Assembly (NCBI RefSeq): GCF_039534165.1
Contig: NZ_BAAAUX010000003.1
Coordinates: forward strand, 243,642-307,641
Reading direction: 5' to 3'
Source: Saccharopolyspora_D taberi
GTDB lineage: Bacteria > Actinomycetota > Actinomycetes > Mycobacteriales > Pseudonocardiaceae
Length of the DNA stretch: 64,000 nucleotides
Numbering within the stretch: the stretch's first letter is position 1; the number at the start of each line of letters is the position of its first letter. Under the pieces are notes generated by a model, which saw only the letters and a program-made list of their open reading frames with translations, had not been told where the DNA came from and made no database searches. Of this stretch, positions 48,141-56,626 are shown one piece after another. The translations under genes were made by a program, and so were the position numbers.

Positions 48141-48998
48141 TCAGTGGAAGGAGTGCTCGGCGGCGGGGAAGCTGCGCCCGCGCACCTCGTCGGCGAAGTC
48201 GTGGGCGGCCCTGGCCAGGGTTCCGCCCAGGTCGGCGTACTTCTTGACGAACCGGGCCGTCCGGCCGGTGTTCATCCCGGCCATGTCGGTCCACACCAGC
48301 ACCTGCGCGTCGCAGTCCGGGCCGGCGCCGATGCCGACCGTCGGAACGCGCAGCTCGGCGGTGATCCGCTTGGCCACCTCGGCGGTGACCATCTCCAGCA
48401 CCACGGCGAACGCGCCCGCGTCTTCCAGCGCGTGCGCGTCGTCGAGCATGGAGTCCGCGCGGTCGCCGCGTCCCTGCACGCGGTAGCCGCCGAGGGTGTG
48501 CTCGCTCTGCGGCGTGAACCCGATGTGGCCCATGACCGGCACACCGGCCGTGACCAGCTTCTCCACCTGCGGCGCGTACGCGCGACCGCCTTCGAGCTTC
48601 ACCGCGTGCGCGCCGCCCTCCTTCATCAGCCGCACGGCGGACGCCAGCGCCTGCTCCGGTGAGCTTTCGTAGGAGCCGAACGGCAGGTCCGCCACGACCA
48701 GCGCGTGCTTCACGTTGCGCGTGACGGCCCTGGTCAGCGGGATCAGCTCGTCCAGGCTGATCGGGATGGTGGTGTCGTACCCGTAGACGTTGTTCGCCGC
48801 GGAGTCGCCGACGAGCAGCACCGGGATGCCCGCATCGTCGAAGATCCGCGCCGTGTACATGTCGTACGACGTGAGCATCGGCCACGCCTCGCCGCGCTGC
48901 TTGAGTTCCAGCAGGTGGTGCGTCCGGACTCGGCGGCGGGGAGCGGCGGAACCGTAGGGAGCGGTTTCGGTCTCGTGCTTTTGAGCAGCAGTCATCAT
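48141..48998 (-). CDS. panB: 3-methyl-2-oxobutanoate hydroxymethyltransferase
   Basis: ATG 48998 (MMTAAQKHETETAPYGSAAPRRRVRTHHL) follows GAAGGACGG; the frame upstream is only a shadow. The 285-residue TIM-barrel enzyme has MLTSYDMYTARIFDDAGIPVLLVGDSAANNVYGYDTTIPISLDEL, VVADLPFGSYESSPEQAL, VMGHIGFTPQSEHTLGGYRVQGR and VPTVGIGAGPDCDAQVLV, with the metal-binding Asp and catalytic Glu in place. It makes ketopantoate from 2-oxoisovalerate and methylene tetrahydrofolate, the first step of pantothenate and CoA synthesis. Neighbour of the glnA2 block as in M. tuberculosis (Rv2225). Confidence 0.95.
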   Translation of the reverse strand: MMTAAQKHETETAPYGSAAPRRRVRTHHLLELKQRGEAWPMLTSYDMYTARIFDDAGIPVLLVGDSAANNVYGYDTTIPISLDELIPLTRAVTRNVKHALVVADLPFGSYESSPEQALASAVRLMKEGGAHAVKLEGGRAYAPQVEKLVTAGVPVMGHIGFTPQSEHTLGGYRVQGRGDRADSMLDDAHALEDAGAFAVVLEMVTAEVAKRITAELRVPTVGIGAGPDCDAQVLVWTDMAGMNTGRTARFVKKYADLGGTLARAAHDFADEVRGRSFPAAEHSFH

Positions 48999-49114
48999 TG
49001 ACCGTCCTTCAGTCCTCAAGGCCCGGCTTCGCGGGTCCCTGGGCTTGTGTGACGCTCGGCAGCGTCGCACGCGCTCGCACCTCCGGGGGATACCCGAAGG
49101 GCGCACATCACACG

Positions 49115-49921
49115 TCAACCGATCCAGGGTCCGGAGATCCGGTCGTAGGTGCCGTCGTGCAGCGCGAGGTTCAGCCACTGGTCGACGTACTGCTGGAACA
49201 CGACGTCGCCGCGCGGCACCAGGTACGCCTTCTCGGCGAAGGTAAACGGCTGGTCCGGGTGCACCGAGCACAGCTCCGGGTGCTGCTTGGCCTGCCACTT
49301 CGTCTCGGCGGCGTCGGTCATCATCAGGTCGGCGTTCCCGGCGACGATCTGCTCGAAGATCGTGTTGTTGTCCGGGTGCTCCACGATGGTCGCCTGCCTG
49401 AGGTTGGCGCGGGCGAACTGCTCGTTGGTCCCGCCGGGGTTGACGATCACGCGCACCCCGGGCCGGTCGATCTGCTCCAGCGTCTGGAACCGCTCGGCGT
49501 TCTCGCACCTGGTGATCGGCGTCTTGCCGTCGACGGCGTAGGCCCGGCTGAAGAACGCCTGCTTCGCCCGCTCCAGCGTGATGGACACACCGCCGACCGC
49601 GATGTCGCACTTCGCCTCGAAGTCCCGCATGAGCGTCTTCCACGTCGTGGGCACGATCACGGCCCTGACGCCGAGCTTGCCCGCGAGGTCGTGGGCCATG
49701 TCGATGTCGATCCCGCTCCACGCGCCCGCGGCATCGCGGTAGGTGTAGGGGCGGTAGTCGCCAGTGCTGCACACCCGCAGCTCACCGCGCTGGACCACCT
49801 GATCCAGCCGGTTCAACGCCTCCGGCTTGGCCGCCGGCGCGCCGGTCCCGCGCGGGATCGCCACCGCGCCGATCCCGACCAGGACGACAGCCAGCGCGAC
49901 CGCGAACGCTTTCCACTTCAT
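49115..49921 (-). CDS. Secreted cyclohexadienyl dehydratase-like protein (PheC family, solute-binding fold)
   Basis: ATG 49921 (MKWKAFAVALAVVLVGIGAVAIPRG) gives a signal-anchor N terminus, preceded by AAAGGCGGG. The 268-residue product has the periplasmic-binding fold, but its motifs are those of PheC: GELRVCSTGDYRPYTY, GIDIDMAHDLAGKLGV, TLMRDFEAKCDIAVGGVSITLER, FFSRAYAVDGKTPITRC and RVIVNPGGTNEQFARANL. PheC dehydrates prephenate or arogenate to make phenylpyruvate or phenylalanine. No permease or ATPase gene lies beside it, which also argues against a plain transporter subunit. An amino acid binding role remains possible. Confidence 0.8.
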   Translation of the reverse strand: MKWKAFAVALAVVLVGIGAVAIPRGTGAPAAKPEALNRLDQVVQRGELRVCSTGDYRPYTYRDAAGAWSGIDIDMAHDLAGKLGVRAVIVPTTWKTLMRDFEAKCDIAVGGVSITLERAKQAFFSRAYAVDGKTPITRCENAERFQTLEQIDRPGVRVIVNPGGTNEQFARANLRQATIVEHPDNNTIFEQIVAGNADLMMTDAAETKWQAKQHPELCSVHPDQPFTFAEKAYLVPRGDVVFQQYVDQWLNLALHDGTYDRISGPWIG

Positions 49922-50049
49922 GAGGGCCCGCCTTTCGATCTCCACCGCACATGCTTAGCCGTTCGGCCGTGCGAGGAGAAGACCTCGGACGAGGCCGGAG
50001 TACGTGTGCACGCCGATCCCGGTGAAACCGGGCCCGGGCAGGGCAACGA

Positions 50050-50958
50050 TCAGGCCCCGTCGATTCCGGCGAGTTCGGCCGAGACGTCCCAGAGTTCGGC
50101 GGCCCGGCCGCGGTCATAGGACTCGGCGGAGCTCTTCCGCGGCCTGCGGCCGACGAAGTACAGCCCGCTCACCTCGCCCGGCTCGGGGTCGTCGAGCAGC
50201 CACACCAGGTCGGCGGCGGACCGCGCGACCGACCGCACCCCGGGCACGGCGCGGACCAGCAGCGGTGCCAGCCGTTCGTAGCCGCGCCGGACGAAGGCGG
50301 GGTAGTCGCGGGCGAGACCGGTCTGCGGCATCAGCCCGGGATCGAAGGCGTTCACCGTGATCCGGCGACCGCGGAGCCGGCGGTTGAGCTCGTAGGTGGT
50401 GTAGATGTTGGCCAGCTTCGAGGTCGAGTACCGGATCCGGCCCGAACGCGCGGAGTCGTCCAGCGACGAGCGGTCCGGATCGGCCAGCAGCCGGGGGTTT
50501 TCCCACCGCGGCGCGGGAAAACCCATCGACCGGCGCGGACCGAGGTGGGTGCCGCTGGAGACGAGCACGATCCGGGCGGGCTGGGCCAGGTGGTCGAGCA
50601 GCCGCCGGACCAGCAGGTAGTGGCCGAGGTGGTTCGTGGCGAAGGTCAGCTCGTGCCCGTCCGGCGAGCGCCGCACCCCGTCGACCACCTGGAGCCCCGC
50701 GTTGCACAGCAGGGCCTGCGGCCTGCGGGCCGCCAGGGGCTCGGCCGCGGCCCGCACCGAGGCCAGGTCGGCGAGATCGAGTTCGAGCACCTCCAGCCGG
50801 GCGTCGGGTGTCCGCGACCTGATCTCGGCCGCTGCGGCCTCCCCGCGCGAAACGCTGCGGCAGGCGAGGATCACATCCCGCCCGGCGGCGGCGAGCCCGG
50901 CGGCCGTGGCCAGGCCCAGTCCCGACGACGCCCCGGTGATGACTACAGGTCCGGTCAT
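50050..50958 (-). CDS. Short-chain dehydrogenase/reductase
   Basis: ATG 50958 follows CGGAGCAG. The 302-residue enzyme has VVITGASSGLGLATAAGLAAAGRDVILACRS (NADP-binding, with Arg after strand 2), LLCNAGLQ (N-A-G), IVLVSSGTHLG (catalytic Ser) and IRYSTSKLANIYTTYEL (Tyr-x-x-x-Lys). The length and the DPGLMPQTGLARDYP region resemble the retinol dehydrogenase/protochlorophyllide reductase-like branch. Substrate unknown. It stands apart from the helicase operon by a 43-bp gap, on the same strand. Confidence 0.9.
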   Translation of the reverse strand: MTGPVVITGASSGLGLATAAGLAAAGRDVILACRSVSRGEAAAAEIRSRTPDARLEVLELDLADLASVRAAAEPLAARRPQALLCNAGLQVVDGVRRSPDGHELTFATNHLGHYLLVRRLLDHLAQPARIVLVSSGTHLGPRRSMGFPAPRWENPRLLADPDRSSLDDSARSGRIRYSTSKLANIYTTYELNRRLRGRRITVNAFDPGLMPQTGLARDYPAFVRRGYERLAPLLVRAVPGVRSVARSAADLVWLLDDPEPGEVSGLYFVGRRPRKSSAESYDRGRAAELWDVSAELAGIDGA

Positions 50959-51001
50959 TCGCTGCTCCGTTCGTGGAAGACATCTCCCACTCTGCCCGCG
51001 A

Positions 51002-51799
51002 TCAGTCCTCCGCCGCACCCAGCGCGCGGTACGCGGGCCGCAACCGCTCGACCACGTCGATGCCCTCCACCCGCAGCGGATCGAGCTGGTCGAGCACCGC
51101 GTCCGGCCTGGCTGGCTCACCGCCGGAACCTCCGGGCAGCGGCGGCATCGTCCAGAACGACTCCATGCACTCCGCCAGCGGCGCGACCTCGTCCTCGCGC
51201 GCCGCCGCCTTCGTGCCGCGCAGCGACCGCAGCCGGTCGAGCAGCTCCTCGCGGCCCCGGCCGCGCCACGCCAGGATCTGGAACGGGTCCTCGTCGAAGG
51301 ACTCCGCCAGCAGGTAGCACGCCGCCGCCAGGTGCTTGCACGGGATTTCCCAGTCCGGGCAGGAACAGTCCATCGTCAGCTCGCGCATGGTGTCCGGGAA
51401 CAGCCGCAGCCCCAGCCGCTCGAACTCCGCCTCGATGTCGGTGGGCATCTCCCCGGCGAGCAGCTTCGCCGCGAACAGCGCCTGCCCGGCCAGCGCCTCC
51501 TCGATCCGCGCCCACTCCGCCGCGCTGAACGCCTTCATCCCGATCCGCACCCGGTACGGCGTCTCCCGCGAACCCTGCACCTGCGCCACGACCAGGCTCT
51601 TGGACACCGACATGCTCAGCACCTGCCCGGCGCGGGCGTAGCGCTTGCCGCGTTGCAGCCGCCCGCCCATGCCGAACGACTCCAGCACCTCGATGAACCG
51701 CTGCGACCACCAGGTCTGCGCGATCTGCCCGCGCCTGCTGCGCGCCCTGATCCCGCCCTCCACGCGGATGGGCGGCCCGTACTCGCGCCAGTCACTCAC
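51002..51799 (-). CDS. SWIM zinc finger protein
   Basis: The 265-residue protein overlaps the helicase gene by 8 bp. It has a strand-rich N-terminal half (PPIRVEGGIRARSRRGQIAQTWWSQRFIEVLES, LVVAQVQGSRETPYRVRIGMKAFSAAEW) and the SWIM motif CSCPDWEIPCKHLAAACYLLAE (C-x-C...C-x-H) near residue 150. SWIM domains bind DNA or proteins. The pair SNF2 helicase plus SWIM protein is a fixed actinobacterial unit; it is thought to remodel or repair nucleic acid, but its job is unproven. Confidence 0.92.
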   Translation of the reverse strand: MSDWREYGPPIRVEGGIRARSRRGQIAQTWWSQRFIEVLESFGMGGRLQRGKRYARAGQVLSMSVSKSLVVAQVQGSRETPYRVRIGMKAFSAAEWARIEEALAGQALFAAKLLAGEMPTDIEAEFERLGLRLFPDTMRELTMDCSCPDWEIPCKHLAAACYLLAESFDEDPFQILAWRGRGREELLDRLRSLRGTKAAAREDEVAPLAECMESFWTMPPLPGGSGGEPARPDAVLDQLDPLRVEGIDVVERLRPAYRALGAAED

Positions 51800-54746
51800 C
51801 GACGGCCTCCCCGGACAGCGTGAGCAGGTCCCGCAGCTCGCGGTTGGACAGCTCGGTCAGCCAGTTCTCTCCGGCGCCGACCACGAGCTGGGCCAGCGCC
51901 TTCTTGTCCTCGATCATCCGGTCGATGCGCTCTTCCAGGGTGCCGATGCAGGTCAGCTTGCGGACCTGCACGTCGCGGCGCTGCCCGATGCGGAACGCCC
52001 GGTCGGTGGCCTGGTCCTCGACCGCCGGGTTCCACCAGCGGTCCAGGTGGATGACGTGGTTGGCGCCGGTCAGCGTCAGCCCGGTGCCGCCCGCCTTGAG
52101 CGACAGCACGAAGATCGACGGCCCGCCGCGCTCCTGGAACCGCCGGACCATCGCGTCCCTGGCCCGCTTCGGCGTGCCGCCGTGCAGGTAGAGCACCTCG
52201 GTGTCGAAGCGCGCCGACAGGTGCGGCACCAGCATCCCGCCGAACTCGGCGAACTGCGTGAAGCACAGCGCCTTGTCCCCGTCGGCCAGGACCTCCTCCA
52301 GGATCTCCTCCAGCCGCGCGAGCTTGCCCGAGCGCCCGGCCAGCCGCGACCCGTCGCCGAGGAACTGCGCCGGGTGGTTGCACACCTGCTTGAGCTTGGA
52401 CATGGTCGCCAGCACCAGGCCCCGGCGCTCCATGCCGTCGCTCTCGCCGATGCGGCGCAGCATGTCGTCGACCACCGCCTGGTACAGCGACGCCTGCTCG
52501 GCGGTCAGGTTGCACAGCTGCTTGAGCTCGATCTTGTCCGGCAGGTCGTCGATGATCGCCGGATCGGTCTTGAGCCGCCGCAGCACGAACGGCCCGGTGA
52601 TCCGGCGCAACCGCTCGGCGGCGTCGGCGTCGCCGTCGCGCTCCACCGGCACCGCGAAGCGGGCGCGGAAGGTGTGCACCGAGCCGAGCATGCCGGGGTT
52701 GGCGAAGTCCATGATCGACCACAGCTCCGCCAGCCGGTTCTCCACCGGCGTGCCGGTCAGCGCCACCCGGTGCCGGGCGGGCAGCCGCCGGATCACCTGC
52801 GACTGCCGCGAGCTGCTGTTCTTGATGTTCTGCGCCTCGTCGAGCACCACCCGGTCCCACTCGACCTCGCCGAGCGCGTCCGCGTCGCGGGTCGCCAGGG
52901 CGTAGGTGGTGATGACGATGTCGTGCTCCGCGGCGGCTTCCACGAGATCGGCCCCGCCGAGCCGCGACGAACCGTGGTGGACGTGCACCGACAGCCCGGG
53001 CGCGAACCGGGCTGCCTCCCGCTGCCAGTTGCCGACCACCGACATCGGGCAGATCAGCAGCGTCGGCCCCCGCCGCCGCAGCACCTCCAGCGCGAGCAGC
53101 TGCACCGTCTTGCCCAGCCCCATGTCGTCGGCCAGGCACGCGCCGAGCCCGAGCCGGTCGAGGAACGCCAGCCACGCCAGCCCGCGCCGCTGGTACGGGC
53201 GCAGGGTGGCGGTGAACCCCTCCGGCGGTTCCACCGGATCGAGCCTGGCCTCCAGCCGACCGGACAGCAGATCGCCGAGCCAGCCGTCACCGCTGACCTC
53301 GGTCACCGGCATCGGCAGCTCGGAATCCCGCGGGTGCAGTCCGGCCTGCAGCAGCACCTCGGCCGCGGGCATCCGCCCCTCGCCCGCGCGTTCCAGGAAC
53401 GCCAGCCCGGCGGCCAGCCGCTTCTGGTCGACCTGGACCCACTGCCCGCGCACCCGCACCAGCGGCACCTTGGCCGCGGCGAGATCGGCCAGCTCGGACT
53501 CGCTGAGCCGCTCGTCGCCCAGCGCCAGGTCCCAGCGGTAGTCGACCAGCGCGTCCAGCCCGAATCCGTCCTCTTTGGACACCGCGCCCGCGGTGCCGCG
53601 GCTGGACGCGGTCAGCTTCAGGCCGAGCTCACCGGACCTGCCCCACCAGGACGGCAGCAGCACCCCGAACCCGGCCTGGTCCAGCAGCGCGGAGTGGGTC
53701 AGGAACTCGTAGGCGCCTTCGGCGTCGAGCTCCAGCCCGGTCGGGTGCGCCTCGCGCAGCGCCGACTCCAGACCGGGGTAGAGGCGGCTCGCCCGGCCGA
53801 GATCGGCCAGCAGCAGCTCCTCCGGGTCGGCGACCCAGCGACGCAGCACACCGCCGTGCTCCCGCCACACCTCGGCCGCGGACACGAGCACGCTCGGGTC
53901 GTCGGCGGCCTGCAGCAGGAACTCCAGCTGCCAGTGCTCCTCGTCGCCCTGGTCCGGCGAGCGCAACCGGAAGCAGGCGCGCACCGGACTCACCGGCGCA
54001 CCGCCCGCGCGCCAGTGCTCCAGGTGCTCGCGGAGGGCGTGCACCTGCTCGGGATCGGCCTCGAACCCGGGCTCCCCGGTCAGCGCGGCCAACCAGGACT
54101 CGACGGCGTTTCCCCCGTCGGAGAGCCGAATTCCGGAAAGCCGTTCCCGCACGACGCCGTCGACCAGCGCGTCCAGCGACGCGCTCAGCACCTCCTCCGG
54201 CGCGCGGCCCGGCTGCTCGCTTCGGCACACCGGCGGCATCGCCTCGCGCAGCGCGGCGAACCGCGCGGCCGGTGCACCGGTGAGCAGCGGACGCCAGCGC
54301 GCGGTCGGACCGTCCTCCACCGCGGGGACCACCATGCCCCGGCTCGCCAGCTCCTCGGCGAACTCGGCCACGCGGCCGAGGAACCGGACCGATGCGCCGA
54401 GGCGGCAGTCGGCGAGCTCCGGAACCCGGTCGCAGATCACCACCGGCACCGACCACGGCAGCAGCCGCAGCCTGCCGCGCGGAGCCGGACCGGCGGTGAG
54501 CGGATCACGCACCAGCTCCGGCGAGGACGAAGGCGCCGAGGCGTAGGACGGCAGCAGCAGCGTCAGGACGTCGGTGCCGGCCTGCCGCAACGAGAGGCGC
54601 TCGACCAGGTCCTCGGCCGGAACCGCGAACGGATGCGCCACCGGGCCCTTCGCCCGCCGCCGGTCGAGCCGCGCAGGCAGTTCCGAGTCCTCCGCCCACA
54701 GCGCCACCGCGCCGCCGACGGTCGGGACCCCATGCACCACCAGCAA
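51792..54746 (-). CDS. SNF2-family DEAD/DEAH helicase (HepA-like)
   Basis: The 984-residue protein has an N-terminal ~480-residue region typical of bacterial SNF2 helicases, then a two-lobe ATPase: Walker A DDMGLGKTVQLLALEVL, ICPMSVVGNWQREAARF, DEAH-box variant VVLDEAQNIKN, LTGTPVENRLAELWSIMDF; lobe two has ALCFTQFAEFGGML, LYLHGGTPKRARD, LSLKAGGTGLTLTGANHVIHLDRWWNPAVEDQATDRAFRIGQ. It is a double-strand DNA translocase, likely moving RNA polymerase or other proteins. ATG 54746 is the first start after the nadE gene. Confidence 0.94.
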   Translation of the reverse strand: MLVVHGVPTVGGAVALWAEDSELPARLDRRRAKGPVAHPFAVPAEDLVERLSLRQAGTDVLTLLLPSYASAPSSSPELVRDPLTAGPAPRGRLRLLPWSVPVVICDRVPELADCRLGASVRFLGRVAEFAEELASRGMVVPAVEDGPTARWRPLLTGAPAARFAALREAMPPVCRSEQPGRAPEEVLSASLDALVDGVVRERLSGIRLSDGGNAVESWLAALTGEPGFEADPEQVHALREHLEHWRAGGAPVSPVRACFRLRSPDQGDEEHWQLEFLLQAADDPSVLVSAAEVWREHGGVLRRWVADPEELLLADLGRASRLYPGLESALREAHPTGLELDAEGAYEFLTHSALLDQAGFGVLLPSWWGRSGELGLKLTASSRGTAGAVSKEDGFGLDALVDYRWDLALGDERLSESELADLAAAKVPLVRVRGQWVQVDQKRLAAGLAFLERAGEGRMPAAEVLLQAGLHPRDSELPMPVTEVSGDGWLGDLLSGRLEARLDPVEPPEGFTATLRPYQRRGLAWLAFLDRLGLGACLADDMGLGKTVQLLALEVLRRRGPTLLICPMSVVGNWQREAARFAPGLSVHVHHGSSRLGGADLVEAAAEHDIVITTYALATRDADALGEVEWDRVVLDEAQNIKNSSSRQSQVIRRLPARHRVALTGTPVENRLAELWSIMDFANPGMLGSVHTFRARFAVPVERDGDADAAERLRRITGPFVLRRLKTDPAIIDDLPDKIELKQLCNLTAEQASLYQAVVDDMLRRIGESDGMERRGLVLATMSKLKQVCNHPAQFLGDGSRLAGRSGKLARLEEILEEVLADGDKALCFTQFAEFGGMLVPHLSARFDTEVLYLHGGTPKRARDAMVRRFQERGGPSIFVLSLKAGGTGLTLTGANHVIHLDRWWNPAVEDQATDRAFRIGQRRDVQVRKLTCIGTLEERIDRMIEDKKALAQLVVGAGENWLTELSNRELRDLLTLSGEAVGE

Positions 54747-54798
54747 CGGAAGATCCTTCTACGAACCGTCTTCGTTCGGCGAGTCCGAGGACATGGCC

Positions 54799-56544
54799 CT
54801 ACGGACGTGCCTCGCGCCAGCGGTTGGTCAGCGGCAGCCGCCGGTCCCGCCCGAACGCCTTGAACGTGATCTTGGTGCCCGGCGGGTACTGCCTGCGCTT
54901 GTACTCCGCCCGGTCCACCAGCTGGATCACCCGCTCCACCAGGTCCGCGTCGAAGCCCTCGGCGATCAGGTCCGCGTAGCTGCGGTCGCCCTCGACGTAG
55001 CCGTCCAGGATCACGTCGAGGATCTCGTAGGGCGGCAGCGAGTCGGTGTCGACCTGGTCCGGCCGCAGCTCCGCCGACGGCGCCTTGCTGATCGAGTTCT
55101 CCGGGATCGGCGGCACCTCGCCGCGCTTCTCGGCCTCGGCGTTGCGCCACTTCGCCAGCTTCCACACCAGCGTCTTGGGCACGTCCTTGATCGGCGCGAA
55201 CCCGCCGACCGCGTCGCCGTAGATCGTCGAGTAGCCGACCGCGAGCTCGGTCTTGTTGCCCGGCGCGAGCACCAGGTGGCCGTGCTGGTTGGACAGCGCC
55301 ATCAGCGTGATGCCCCGGCACCGGGCCTGCACGTTCTCCTCGGCCAGCCCGGTCAGCTCCAGCTGCCGCACGAACACGTCGACCATGTCCGCGATCGGCT
55401 GCTCCTCGAAGTGGCAGCCCAGCCGCCGGGCCAGCTCGGCGGCGTCGGAGCGGGAGTGGTCGGACGAGTAGCGCGACGGCATGGACACGCCGTGGAGGGC
55501 GTCGGCACCGAGGGCGTCGGCGCTCAGCGCGGCGCACACCGCGGAGTCGATCCCGCCGGAGAAGCCGAAGGCCACCGACTTGAAGCCGTTCTTCTGCACG
55601 TAGTCCCGGAGCCCGGTGACCAGCGCCGCCCACACCTCGGCCTCGTCCGACAGCGGCTCGGCCACCGGCGGCGCGGGCTGCGGCTCGCGGTCCGGCAGCG
55701 GATCGGCCTGCAGCACGATCCGGTTGACGTCGAAGGCGGGCCGCTGGATGCGGCCGGGCTGCTCGGGAACGGTCGTCGAGGTGTGCCCGCCCGCGGGCAG
55801 GTCCAGGTCCAGCACCAGCAGGTGCTCGGTGAACTGCGGCGCCCGCGCCAGGACCTCGCCGTCGGCGGCCACGACCATCGAGTCGCCGTCGAAGACCAGC
55901 TCGTCCTGCCCACCGACCATGTTCACGTAGGCCATCGGCGCCCCGGCCTCGGCGGCCCGGCCGGCCACCAGCGGCGTGCGCACGTCGTCCTTGGCGCGCT
56001 CGTAGGGCGAGCTGTTGACGCAGACCACCAGGTCCACGCCGACCTCGCCCAGCGCCGCTACCGGACCGCCGTTCTGCCAGATGTCCTCGCAGATCACCAC
56101 GCCCACGTCCAGCCCGTGCAGCCGCGCGATCGGCAGGTCGAAGCCGGGCGCGAAGTACCGGGCCTCGTCGAAGACGCCGTAGTTGGGCAGGTGGTGCTTG
56201 TCGTAGGTGGCCACCACCTGTCCGTTGTGCAGCAGCGAGGCGGAGTTGCGCACGCCCTCGTCGTCGCGGTCCAGGTGGCCGACGATCACGAGCGCGTCCC
56301 CGCACCCGGCCTCCCGCAGCCGCTTGGCCAGCGACTCGACCTCGGCGCGGTTGGCCGCGGCGAAGGACTTGCGCAGCGCCAGGTCCTCGACGGGGTAACC
56401 GGCGATCACGGTCTCCGGGAACGCGACCAGGTGGGCGCCGGACTCGACGGCCCGGCGGGTCCAGTCGAGGACCATCGAACTGTTGCCGGCGATGTCGCCG
56501 ACACATGCGTTGACCTGTGCTAGAGCGATGCGCAGCTGCGGCAT
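54799..56544 (-). CDS. nadE: Glutamine-dependent NAD+ synthetase
   Basis: ATG 56544 (MPQLRIALAQVNACVGDIAGN) gives 581 residues. The N-terminal nitrilase-like glutaminase domain has the catalytic triad Glu44 (FPETVI), Lys116 (YDKHHLPNYG) and Cys152 (VVICEDIWQ). The C-terminal synthetase has the P-loop FGFSGGIDSAVCAALSADALG and GYSTIYGDAVGGFAPIKDVPKT. It makes NAD+ from deamido-NAD+ using ammonia channelled from glutamine. The helicase gene follows 52 bp later on the same strand, so they may be cotranscribed. Confidence 0.96.
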   Translation of the reverse strand: MPQLRIALAQVNACVGDIAGNSSMVLDWTRRAVESGAHLVAFPETVIAGYPVEDLALRKSFAAANRAEVESLAKRLREAGCGDALVIVGHLDRDDEGVRNSASLLHNGQVVATYDKHHLPNYGVFDEARYFAPGFDLPIARLHGLDVGVVICEDIWQNGGPVAALGEVGVDLVVCVNSSPYERAKDDVRTPLVAGRAAEAGAPMAYVNMVGGQDELVFDGDSMVVAADGEVLARAPQFTEHLLVLDLDLPAGGHTSTTVPEQPGRIQRPAFDVNRIVLQADPLPDREPQPAPPVAEPLSDEAEVWAALVTGLRDYVQKNGFKSVAFGFSGGIDSAVCAALSADALGADALHGVSMPSRYSSDHSRSDAAELARRLGCHFEEQPIADMVDVFVRQLELTGLAEENVQARCRGITLMALSNQHGHLVLAPGNKTELAVGYSTIYGDAVGGFAPIKDVPKTLVWKLAKWRNAEAEKRGEVPPIPENSISKAPSAELRPDQVDTDSLPPYEILDVILDGYVEGDRSYADLIAEGFDADLVERVIQLVDRAEYKRRQYPPGTKITFKAFGRDRRLPLTNRWREARP

Positions 56545-56588
56545 GACCCCATCTTCGCGCACGTCGGCGCGGCTCGTACTACCGCCCG

Positions 56589-56601
56589 TGTGAATCTCAC
56601 A
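56589..56601. promoter_or_regulatory. Palindrome TGTGA-N3-TCACA between divergent genes
   Basis: TGTGAATCTCACA is a perfect 5-3-5 palindrome midway between the divergent nadE and peptidase genes. Half sites resemble CRP family sites, though their usual spacer is 6 nt. A binding role is only a guess. Confidence 0.35.
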
Positions 56602-56626
56602 GCCGCCCGCGTGCCACGATCCACGG

